From positions 4,898,001-4,962,000 of the forward strand of contig JAHQRK010000001.1 in NCBI GenBank assembly GCA_019828595.1: a stretch of 64,000 nucleotides of DNA, written 5' to 3'. Source of the DNA: Aphanomyces cochlioides. Lineage: Eukaryota > Oomycota > Saprolegniomycetes > Saprolegniales > Verrucalvaceae. Both the position numbers and the translations under genes were made by a program. Positions 34,401 through 43,300 of the stretch are shown here, piece by piece; positions within the stretch are counted from its first letter, which is position 1; each line of letters opens with the position of its first letter. The notes under the pieces are model-generated. The model did not search any database and had not been told where the DNA came from. It saw only the letters and a list, made by a program, of their open reading frames with translations.

Positions 34401-34534
34401 GAGACATTACTCACACCACTTCCGCCATCCTGATTGGACGACGAAAGTGGGTGAGGTGATACAATACCTGGAATGATGGTGACTCCGTGAGTGTTGGTCT
34501 CACGGAGCTCGGAACAGCTGTTGGCGTTGGACAT
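31496..34534 (-). CDS. ORF1 protein of copy G, 1,012 aa, intact
   Basis: ATG at 34534, 62 nt behind the element 5' end, to TAA at 31496. By position the product probably coats or carries the element RNA, but no known nucleic-acid-binding fold or CCHC knuckle is visible. Visible layout: residues 1-250 Ser/Pro/Gly-rich, 250-390 acidic and Gln/Asn-rich, 394-600 a folded-looking domain (MADAFYKDS, VICDQF, YSRYGNNYYVTF), about 605-625 AEAKAEKAKAKAAKAAAK, an acidic stretch, a basic PKKTKGKAKKQRLNK at about 780 that could be a nuclear signal, and a C-terminal helical-looking domain to 1012. Differences from L are few. Function is unproven. Confidence 0.85.
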   Translation of the reverse strand: MSNANSCSELRETNTHGVTIIPGIVSPHPLSSSNQDGGSGVSNVSTPNPRAEVEVEFDPNSVSGDQSASRSPSASPGAPLAGVPGGVNLSGSVVDPQTTVVNLSSEALTQEGEPLGPCACGGCFPGLQLESIPSEGGEKTGSMPALEATRAPPMGTPCGSVYFPPGASSEGRGRYPDLGSRRSNGVPQSPCCGDGMDSPSTPVTGGLAPAFLVTNGTEPAATNRVAPCAEPPRTGEEEEKSQEDVDMVSGDAEGKDSTETEALTDEGNTQIHSEVDGSVDINGQAKSCDTPGEVIQEEQSTNNDNDQSNQDIVDKSVAQGNGAVDPPTAADKIQGDQEQQNAEKANPWTQKTPGKDSASSKKDSKQGNAPKGAKHRNTGAHAIADDDIARCEAMADAFYKDSGDMDAFIENILLTPQSQVYELTVKLGEGYKDWSEKVICDQFVKENPGSLWGSKFPNILIHKKNPQTIVISSYNLSTCVEMGGTTFRLGGKDFLVPKYSRYGNNYYVTFNKVSHPSMAKAIVKKMAALTKSVIAAFNPTAGQNIKSPHLRVIFKSPAPPAVLVPKSGDALREITITDPSGQPFVVVFQHKIAALNKTLPPSIVSRRAEAKAEKAKAKAAKAAAKSPPSGEKEPEPDGDDHDQDLGTNAEGEADSTEASGDRQDEQPQPTAPSHGSDVDMSGDSDPPNNNGQDKQQEDVEMSTNESPALAPPSEQPKNSLDLQLVTGYRSGPAPKRTLPSSPRLDPLPTSNRFHILEEDDVELSFEDFAVPRIVLEDSSAPRPKKTKGKAKKQRLNKSAAAHLELAKKIIRDKKVEGSITECQRILRDDPQLVAHAMYAQDEDPSLFQSLVATKTIERKMALLKAQGKPHNYKHHVNFMAQYKIHPSEILEELTTDIPEIKRILFALATIDLFLSNRAPDLYTNSEALTVLLNQEATRLPDTNCLTDWSLFALIENFSDNLEKFTLPAPVLSAISMLKSITNNYHIDELCSKAHHSMNADEIDPLDLEDDQL

Positions 34535-34596
34535 TTTGAGCGCGGCGGCACTTGATAACTTCTTGACTTGAGGGGTACGAGGCAAATTCGGAAGTT

Positions 34597-34625
34597 TCTC
34601 AAGAGGACGTGGATATGGTCTCTGG
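34597..34625 (+). repeat. Target-site duplication of copy G, right copy (29 bp)
   Basis: Pairs with 27187-27215. It follows the element 5' terminus GGAAGTT (minus-strand AACTTCC), with no target bases lost. Confidence 0.93.
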
Positions 34626-35584
34626 AGACGCCGAGGGGAAGGATTCTACTGAAACCGAGGCCTTAACCGACGAGGGAAATACTCAAATTCACTCGGAGGT
34701 GGATGGGTCAGGCGACATTAACGGCCAAGCGAAGCCGTGTGATACTCCTGGAGAAGTTATTCAAGAGGAACAATCGACAAACAATGACAATGAACAGTCA
34801 AATCAAGACATTGTCGACAAATCCGTTGCTCAAGGAAATGGCGCTGTTGATCCTCCTACCGCGGCAGACAAAATACAAGGCGATCAAGAGCAACAAAACG
34901 CTGAAAAGGCCAATCCATGGACGCAAAAGGCTCCCGGCAAGGATTCAGCTTCGTCCAAGAAAGATTCCAAGCAAGGCAATGCCCCCAAAGGCGCGAAACA
35001 TCGCAACACTGGTGCTCATGCTATTGCCGATGACGATATTGCGCGATGCGAGGCCATGGCGGACGCATTCTACAAAGACTCTGGTGACATGGACGCCTTC
35101 ATTGAAAACATTTTGCTCACCCCCCAGTCCCAAGTGTACGAGCTCACAGTCAAGTTGGGCGAAGGCTACAAGGACTGGTCCGAAAAAGTCATCTGCGATC
35201 AATTTGTCAAGGAAAATCCTGGTTCGTTATGGGGCTCCAAATTTCCGAACATTTTGATCCACAAGAAGAACCCACAGACCATTGTGATCTCAAGTTACAA
35301 CTTGTCTACGTGCGTGGAAATGGGAGGCACAACGTTTCGACTTGGTGGCAAAGACTTCCTGGTTCCCAAATACTCGCGTTATGGCAACAACTACTACGTT
35401 ACGTTCAACAAGGTCAGTCACCCTTCGATGGCCAAGGCAATTGTCAAGAAAATGGCTGCATTGACCAAGTCAGTGATAGCAGCATTCAACCCTACTGCTG
35501 GTCAGAACATCAAGTCGCCGCATTTGAGAGTCATTTTCAAGTCGTCTGCGCCTCCTGCAGTGCTGGTGCCAAAATCCGGCGACG
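34626..35584 (+). pseudogene. ORF1 continuation, copy H (right piece)
   Basis: Joined to 26467-27215 this gives 1,708 nt of ORF1, one more than the homologous part of copy I, which has lost a base. The protein stops making sense at 35585 where the 5' UTR of copy I is read as TSEFASYPSS. Confidence 0.88.
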
Positions 35585-35586
35585 AC

Positions 35587-37356
35587 ACTTCCGAATTTGC
35601 CTCGTACCCCTCAAGTCAAGAAGTTATCAAGTGCCGCCGCGCTCAAAATGTCCAACGCCAACAGCTGTTCCGAGCTCCGTGAGACCAACACTCACGGAGT
35701 CACCATCATTCCAGGTATTGTATCACCTCACCCACTTTCGTCGTCCAATCAGGATGGCGGAAGTGGTGTGAGTAATGTCTCTACACCTAACCCTAGGGCC
35801 GAAGTGGAGGTCGAGTTCGACCCCAACAGCGTCTCTGGAGACCAATCTGCGTCTCGCTCCCCCAGCGCTTCACCTGGTGCTCCACTCGCCGGAGTTCCAG
35901 GGGGGGTCAACCTCAGTGGGTCAGTGGTTGACCCCCAGACCACTGTCGTTAACTTGTCTAGCGAAGCCCTCACTCAGGAGGGCGAACCACTGGGGCCTTG
36001 TGCCTGTGGTGGCTGCTTCCCTGGACTCCAATTGGAGTCGATCCCCAGTGAAGGCGGCGAGAAAACGGGGTCCATGCCAGCCCTAGAGGCTACGAGGGCC
36101 CCCCCTATGGGCACACCCTGCGGTTCTGTCTACTTCCCCCAGGGGCCTCTTCGGAGGGGCGGGGGCGGTATCCCGATTTGGGTTCTCGCCGGAGCAATGG
36201 TGTACCCCAGTCACCGTGCTGCGGGGATGGCATGGATTCCCCTTCTACCCCTGTCACTGGGGGTCTGGCCCCGGCCTTTCTCGTGACCAATGGGACTGAG
36301 CCAGCAGCCACCAACCGCGTCGCCCCCTGTGCTGAGCCTCCTAGAACGGGAGAGGAAGAAGAAAAATCTCAAGAGGACGTGGATATGGTCTCTGGAGACG
36401 CCGAGGGGAAGGATTCTACTGAAACCGAGGCCTTGACCGACGAGGGAAATACTCAAATTCACTCTGAGGTTGATGGGTCAGGCGACATTAACGGCCAAGC
36501 GAAGCCGTGTGATACTCCTGGAGAAGTTATTCAAGAGGAACAATCGACAAACAATGACAATGACCAGTCAAATCAAGGCATTGTCGACAAATCCGTTGCT
36601 CAAGGAAATGGCGCTGTTGATCCTCCTACCGCGGCAGACAAAATACAAGGCGATCAAGAGCAACAAAACGCTGAAAAGGCCAATCCATGGACGCAAAAGG
36701 CTCCCGGCAAGGATTCAGCTTCGTCCAAGAAAGATTCCAAGCAAGGCAATGCCCCCAAAGGCGCGAAACATCGCAACACTGGTGCTCATGCTATTGCCGA
36801 TGACGATATTGCGCGATGCGAGGCCATGGCGGACGCATTCTACAAAGACTCTGGTGACATGGACGCCTTCATTGAAAACATTTTGCTCACCCCCCAGTCC
36901 CAAGTGTACGAGCTCACAGTCAAGTTGGGCGAAGGCTACAAGGACTGGTCCGAAAAAGTCATCTGCGATCAATTTGTCAAGGAAAATCCTGGTTCGTTAT
37001 GGGGCTCCAAATTTCCGAACATTTTGATCCACAAGAAGAACCCACAGACCATTGTGATCTCAAGTTACAACTTGTCTACGTGCGTGGAAATGGGAGGCAC
37101 AACGTTTCGACTTGGTGGCAAAGACTTCCTGGTTCCCAAATACTCGCGTTATGGCAACAACTACTACGTTACGTTCAACAAGGTCAGTCACCCTTCGATG
37201 GCCAAGGCAATTGTCAAGAAAATGGCTGCATTGACCAAGTCAGTGATAGCAGCATTCAACCCTACTGCTGGTCAGAACATCAAGTCGCCGCATTTGAGAG
37301 TCATTTTCAAGTCGTCTGCGCCTCCTGCAGTGCTGGTGCCAAAATCCGGCGACGAC
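35587..37356 (+). mobile_element. LINE copy I, 5' part (1,770 bp)
   Basis: Starts ACTTCCGAATTTG and ends at the same ORF1 position as copy H, including the same two extra bases AC before the next ACTTCC. H (without G) and I are therefore direct repeats of about 1.77 kb with identical edges. Confidence 0.92.
35648..37354 (+). pseudogene. ORF1 of copy I, frameshifted and 3'-truncated
   Basis: ATG at 35648. A run of six C is five at 36136-36140, so the frame shifts in the N-terminal region at about residue 163; the acidic linker and central domain are open in the other frame to 37354. It reads NDNDQSNQGIVDK where H reads NDNEQSNQDIVDK. Confidence 0.9.
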
Positions 37357-38676
37357 ACTTCCGAATTTGCCTCGTACCCCTCAAGTCAAGAAGTTATCAA
37401 GTGCCGCCGCGCTCAAAATGTCCAACGCCAACAGCTGTTCCGAGCTCCGTGAGACCAACACTCACGGAGTCACCATCATTCCAGGTATTGTATCACCTCA
37501 CCCACTTTCGTCGTCCAATCAGGATGGCGGAAGTGGTGTGAGTAATGTCTCTACACCTAACCCTAGGGCCGAAGTGGAGGTCGAGTTCGACCCCAACAGC
37601 GTCTCTGGAGACCAATCTGCGTCTCGCTCCCCCAGCGCTTCACCTGGTGCTCCACTCGCCGGAGTTCCAGGGGGGGTCAACCTCAGTGGGTCAGTGGTTG
37701 ACCCCCAGACCACTGTCGTTAACTTGTCTAGCGAAGCCCTCACTCAGGAGGGCGAACCACTGGGGCCTTGTGCCTGTGGTGGCTGCTTCCCTGGACTCCA
37801 ATTGGAGTCGATCCCCAGTGAAGGCGGCGAGAAAACGGGGTCCATGCCAGCCCTAGAGGCTACGAGGGCCCCCCCTATGGGCACACCCTGCGGTTCTGTC
37901 TACTTCCCCCCAGGGGCCTCTTCGGAGGGGCGGGGGCGGTATCCCGATTTGGGTTCTCGCCGGAGCAATGGTGTACCCCAGTCACCGTGCTGCGGGGATG
38001 GCATGGATTCCCCTTCTACCCCTGTCACTGGGGGTCTGGCCCCGGCCTTTCTCGTGACCAATGGGACTGAGCCAGCAGCCACCAACCGCGTCGCCCCCTG
38101 TGCTGAGCCTCCTAGAACGGGAGAGGAAGAAGAAAAATCTCAAGAGGACGTGGATATGGTCTCTGGAGACGCCGAGGGGAAGGATTCTACTGAAACCGAG
38201 GCCTTAACCGACGAGGGAAATACTCAAATTCACTCGGAGGTGGATGGGTCAGGCGACATTAACGGCCAAGCGAAGCCGTGTGATACTCCTGGAGAAGTTA
38301 TTCAAGAGGAACAATCGACAAACAATGACAATGAACAGTCAAATCAAGACATTGTCGACAAATCCGTTGCTCAAGGAAATGGCGCTGTTGATCCTCCTAC
38401 CGCGGCAGACAAAATACAAGGCGATCAAGAGCAACAAAACGCTGAAAAGGCCAATCCATGGACGCAAAAGGCTCCCGGCAAGGATTCAGCTTCGTCCAAG
38501 AAAGATTCCAAGCAAGGCAATGCCCCCAAAGGCGCGAAACATCGCAACACTGGTGCTCATGCTATTGCCGATGACGATATTGCGCGATGCGAGGCCATGG
38601 CGGACGCATTCTACAAAGACTCTGGTGACATGGACGCCTTCATTGAAAACATTTTGCTCACCCCCCAGTCCCAAGT
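37357..38676 (+). mobile_element. LINE copy J, 5' part (1,320 bp)
   Basis: Starts ACTTCCGAATTTG behind copy I and runs to CCCAAGT in ORF1, where the 5' end of copy K begins with AACTTCC. A CCAGTCCCAAGT segment just before the junction (38665-38676) is the likely target duplication of K, starting at a TGG/CCA site as the rule from other junctions predicts. Confidence 0.9.
37418..38676 (+). pseudogene. ORF1 of copy J, 3'-truncated
   Basis: ATG at 37418; open without a frameshift for about 420 codons to LTPQSQV in the central domain, then cut by the 5' end of copy K. Beyond the cut the frame reads the K leader. Confidence 0.9.
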
Positions 38677-38738
38677 AACTTCCGAATTTGCCTCGTACCC
38701 CTCAAGTCAAGAAGTTATCAAGTGCCGCCGCGCTCAAA

Positions 38739-40179
38739 ATGTCCAACGCCAACAGCTGTTCCGAGCTCCGTGAGACCAACACTCACGGAGTCACCATCAT
38801 TCCAGGTATTGTATCACCTCACCCACTTTCGTCGTCCAATCAGGATGGCGGAAGTGGTGTGAGTAATGTCTCTACACCTAACCCTAGGGCCGAAGTGGAG
38901 GTCGAGTTCGACCCCAACAGCGTCTCTGGAGACCAATCTGCGTCTCGCTCCCCCAGCGCTTCACCTGGTGCTCCACTCGCCGGAGTTCCAGGGGGGGTCA
39001 ACCTCAGTGGGTCAGTGGTTGACCCCCAGACCACTGTCGTTAACTTGTCTAGCGAAGCCCTCACTCAGGAGGGCGAACCACTGGGGCCTTGTGCCTGTGG
39101 TGGCTGCTTCCCTGGACTCCAATTGGAGTCGATCCCCAGTGAAGGCGGCGAGAAAACGGGGTCCATGCCAGCCCTAGAGGCTACGAGGGCCCCCCCTATG
39201 GGCACACCCTGCGGTTCTGTCTACTTCCCCCCAGGGGCCTCTTCGGAGGGGCGGGGGCGGTATCCCGATTTGGGTTCTCGCCGGAGCAATGGTGTACCCC
39301 AGTCACCGTGCTGCGGGGATGGCATGGATTCCCCTTCTACCCCTGTCACTGGGGGTCTGGCCCCGGCCTTTCTCGTGACCAATGGGACTGAGCCAGCAGC
39401 CACCAACCGCGTCGCCCCCTGTGCTGAGCCTCCTAGAACGGGAGAGGAAGAAGAAAAATCTCAAGAGGACGTGGATATGGTCTCTGGAGACGCCGAGGGG
39501 AAGGATTCTACTGAAACCGAGGCCTTGACCGACGAGGGAAATACTCAAATTCACTCGGAGGTGGATGGGTCAGGCGACATTAACGGCCAAGCGAAGCCGT
39601 GTGATACTCCTGGAGAAGTTATTCAAGAGGAACAATCGACAAACAATGACAATGAACAGTCAAATCAAGGCATTGTCGACAAATCCGTTGCTCAAGGAAA
39701 TGGCGCTGTTGATCCTCCTACCGCGGCAGACAAAATACAAGGCGATCAAGAGCAACAAAACGCTGAAAAGGCCAATCCATGGACGCAAAAGACTCCCGGC
39801 AAGGATTCAGCTTCGTCCAAGAAAGATTCCAAGCAAGGCAATGCCCCCAAAGGCGCGAAACATCGCAACACTGGTGCTCATGCTATTGCCGATGACGATA
39901 TTGCGCGATGCGAGGCCATGGCGGACGCATTCTACAAAGACTCTGGTGACATGGACGCCTTCATTGAAAACATTTTGCTCACCCCCCAGTCCCAAGTGTA
40001 CGAGCTCACAGTCAAGTTGGGCGAAGCCTACAAGGACTGGTCCGAAAAAGTCATCTGCGATCAATTTGTCAAGGAAAATCCTGGTTCGTTATGGGGCTCC
40101 AAATTTCCGAACATTTTGATCCACAAGAAGAACCCACAGACCATTGTGATCTCAAGTTACAACTTGTCTACGTGCGTGG
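38739..40179 (+). pseudogene. ORF1 of copy K, piece 1
   Basis: ATG at 38739. The four K pieces without duplicates (38739-40179, 47575-48176, 55492-56084, 62797-63197) sum to 3,037 nt against 3,039 in copies G and L. The 2-nt shortfall is a deletion at about 47783-47788. This piece has KLGEAYKDW where others have KLGEGYKDW. Confidence 0.92.
40164..40179 (+). repeat. Target-site duplication of copy L, left copy (14-16 bp)
   Basis: TTGTCTACGTGCGTGG, repeated at 47559-47574. The first two T could equally be the end of L, whose 5' terminus is AACTTCC on the minus strand. Confidence 0.93.
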
Positions 40180-40224
40180 TTAAATGAGTTGTATTAACCT
40201 TATTTTTGAGCAAAGGCCCTAATG

Positions 40225-40245
40225 ACTTACTAATTTGCCTCGTAC
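40225..40245 (-). repeat. Inverted copy of the element 5' end in the 3' UTR
   Basis: Matches the first 21 nt from ACTTCC (47539-47559, opposite orientation) at 19 of 21 positions, including an unbroken AATTTGCCTCGTAC. It starts 45 nt in from the 3' end. All complete copies carry it. Confidence 0.85.
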
Positions 40246-40325
40246 TGTATAAATAGAACTTGGAAAACAGGATATGGCAAAGTGGTCATTGGACAGGAGA
40301 TGAAGTGAGTGAGCCGTCAGCTCTC

Positions 40326-43300
40326 TCATGAAACGACGCTGTTAGGAATGATGTGTTGACGTAACCAGTGGTCCGAAGATAGATGCTTGAGCACATTGAA
40401 TACCTTGGTGTATCCCTTCTTGAGAGGGAGATCAACCAGGAGGTGTTGTAGATGTAGCTTGATCAAAGAGGCAGCATGAATGGCAACTTCCATCGGACTC
40501 TTCTCTGTGAGGTCGGGTCGAAAGGTGCGATCGGCACGTTGGAGCCATATTTGATAATACACGCAGGCTCGGACAATCGGCCAGATCTTCAGATAGCCAC
40601 GGATGTAGTATCCATCGGACGGCTTGGGCGTCTCGTAGAACATTTCCAGACACGTGGACGGAAAGGAACACTCGAGCAGTCGCTGGATCGCCTTGAAGAA
40701 ATACCAAACAGATTGACCATATCCACAAGAGAACAGGAAATGCTCGTACGTCTCATTGACACGACAGAAGACACACGTCGGCTTGGGGTCTTGGTACTGA
40801 AACAGATATTGCATGGCGTTGGCGCGGAGAAGGGTCTTGAAAATGAACTCTCCATATCGAGGGAGAATGTGGTCGGGTTGGAGGAAGGCGGCAAGTTGGG
40901 TAAGGCGCTTGGGGTCTTCGTAAAAGTTGGATGGCAGGTTGAGATGCTTGGTAGGAAGAATGGACGAGCTGACAGCTGGAGAAGCTCTGATCTTAGCCGA
41001 TTTCGAAGTCGCAAGCGCCAACAAGATCGGACTCGAGTCAGGGTGTATCATCCAGTGCCATTCCATCCATTCAGAGCTTGGCGTCGGCAAGTGGAACACG
41101 GGAGCATCCTCTTCAGAAACAATCTCAAACAATCGTGATAACTTGGTCACCAAGATTGAGATCCATTGTTTCGTTGGAGGGACAAAATTGGCTTGGCGGC
41201 AGGCACGGTTGATTTTGTCGAACAAGATCGAAGCTGGCCAAACTCGCTGACACGGAGTCAACAAATGCGACAACTTCGTGATGTGAAGCGACGCCAATAC
41301 ATTGGCTTGGTCTTGCGTCGATGTAGAGCACTGATCGTATAGGTCTTCGAGTCCAGGCAGATACGAGTTGTGCCAAAGGGGAACATCCAAAGATGAGATG
41401 TGATTTGGACAGCCGTACGGAGTCCAGCGAGATTCAAACCAGCTACTCAATAAGGCTTTCCACATTGGAGTGATATTGGGATTCTTGTACAGTTGTCTGA
41501 TGAATGCAGAAGAGCCATTTGCCAAGAGGAGATCTCGGGGGGAACCCCATGGATGAAAAGCCTTCTCGAGGAGAGTATAGCCCGGCGTAATCCAGGCGGA
41601 CATGGCAGACTTGCGGGGTGGGGTGGTGATGGCTTGAATGCATCTGATCATGACAGAGCGGTTGTGTTGTTGCCATAAAGCAAGTGCATGGTGCAGGCCT
41701 AAGCCACCGGACTTCTTCGGCATGAATAGGATCTCCTTTTTGATCAAACGGAGGCCATGGACAGAGGAGGATGGGTTGATTTCTTCACCATGCATAAATT
41801 GAAGCATGGCCTTGTCGATCTTTTTGGCCAGGTCTTTGTCGGCAGGGACAAAAGCCAGTTGGTACCATAACACAGGCAGACATATGCTGTGCAGGATAGT
41901 GACTTTTCCGGCCATGGTTCGAGCCTTGTAGAGCCACAAAGACAAGCGAGCCACAAACTTCTCAAACACGTAATTGAAACGTGCCAATGGAGAAAGATTG
42001 GGCGCAACCAAGATACCAAGAGCCTTCACGGGACTGTCGGAAGTAACTTGTAGTGAGGCAAGGTTCCCATTCAACTGGCTGTAGGTCAGAATTTGGGTCT
42101 TGTCTACGTTGAGTCGGAAACCAGACTTGTCGCAAAAGGTTTGAACCAATGCAAGCTGCCGGTGGAGGCACGTCTCATTTGCCGCATAGAGTTGCGAGTC
42201 GTCGGCAAAGTAACTCCCAGTGTGGTAGCGATCCCCACACTTGATGCCATAGTTGGAGTGTTGCCGTAGGAGTTGGCACATCGGTTCTAAAGCGATCACA
42301 AACAGAAGTGGCGACAGTGGATCACCTTGCAACACACCGCGTGAGATGTGAACTGGCTTGGACAAGAAGCCGTTCACCAAGATGCGAGACTTGCGGCCCG
42401 AGTACAGTACGCGAACCATGTCAACAAAGGTTTCGGGAAAGCCATAGTGACGGAGGACGCGGAGCAAGTACGCGTGGTCCACGCGATCAAAAGCTTTCTC
42501 AAAGTCAAGCAGTGCCACCATCGAGGACGGACTGTGTAGTTTGATGTGGTGCAGCATGTCATCCAGTCGTGCAATATTGGTTTGGATATTGCTTCGACGG
42601 ATAAAGCCTTGCTGGTCCGGGTGGATGATGTGTCGAATGTGGCGCTGAAGTCGATAAGCCAGAATACTCGTCAGGATTTTCACATCCGTGTTGAGTAGGC
42701 TAATGGGCCGATAGTTCTTGGCTTGTGACTTGGGGCCTTTCTTGTGCAGCAACACCAGCGTACTGACAAGTTGCATGGGAGTCAAGCGAGGGTGAGAATG
42801 GAGCTGGTGTGTGAATAGCAGCTCCAATACCAACGACCACTTGTGAGGTGCAAGTTTGAGGACTTCGAATGGCAGAGCGTTGGGACCTGGCGCTGAGTTC
42901 GAACTGCTGTGTCGAATAGCATGATAGAACTCGTTGGCGCGCAAGGGAGCCGACAGCTCTTTCTGGGCTTGCTCTGGCAGTTGCTTGTGTCGAGTCAATG
43001 GGGTCAGAAATGACGACACTTCGTCTCCAGATCGCTGCACCTCGGGAGCTGCAAACAAGTCCTTGTAGTAGTCGACCAGGACGTCAGACATGCCTTGTTG
43101 ATTGGAGACAACATTTCCATTGACATCCACCAACTCTTTGAAGACTGTCTTCTTCAAGGGGGTAGGGACAGGAGACATGAAGTGGAACTTGGACGAGCGC
43201 TCTGCTTTGTACAAGTGAAGTTGGAACGCCTGGTCTTGACGAAACTGCTTGTCTCGATCTTGCAGCTCGTGAATTTGCTTTTGAAGGTCTCGCACTCGAT

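Larger units (their letters stand above)
27216..34596 (-). mobile_element. LINE copy G, full length 7,381 bp
   Basis: A complete copy from AACTTCC (5', at 34596) to the 3' terminus (27216), inserted antisense into ORF1 of copy H and flanked by a 29-bp duplication. ORF1 is open. ORF2 has two compensating single-base indels, so the total length equals that of copy L. It is probably not autonomous. Confidence 0.95.
34597..35586 (+). mobile_element. LINE copy H, right piece
   Basis: Continuation of H after copy G. ORF1 runs on in frame through the acidic linker and central domain to AKSGD-like codons at 35584, where two extra bases (AC) and then the 5' terminus ACTTCC of copy I follow. The 3' part of H is not in this window. 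Confidence 0.9.
26406..37356 (+). repeat. Direct repeat of 1.77-kb LINE 5' units (H without G, and I)
   Basis: H (26406-27215 joined to 34626-35586) is 1,771 bp and I is 1,770 bp; both start ACTTCC and end GGCGACGAC at the same ORF1 position. The one-base difference is the C deletion in I. Confidence 0.9.
38677..40179 (+). mobile_element. LINE copy K, piece 1 of 4 (intact 5' end)
   Basis: Begins AACTTCCGAATTTGCC and contains the 5' UTR and the first 1,441 nt of ORF1, ending with the target duplication of copy L. K continues at 47561, 55480 and 62782. Confidence 0.93.
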
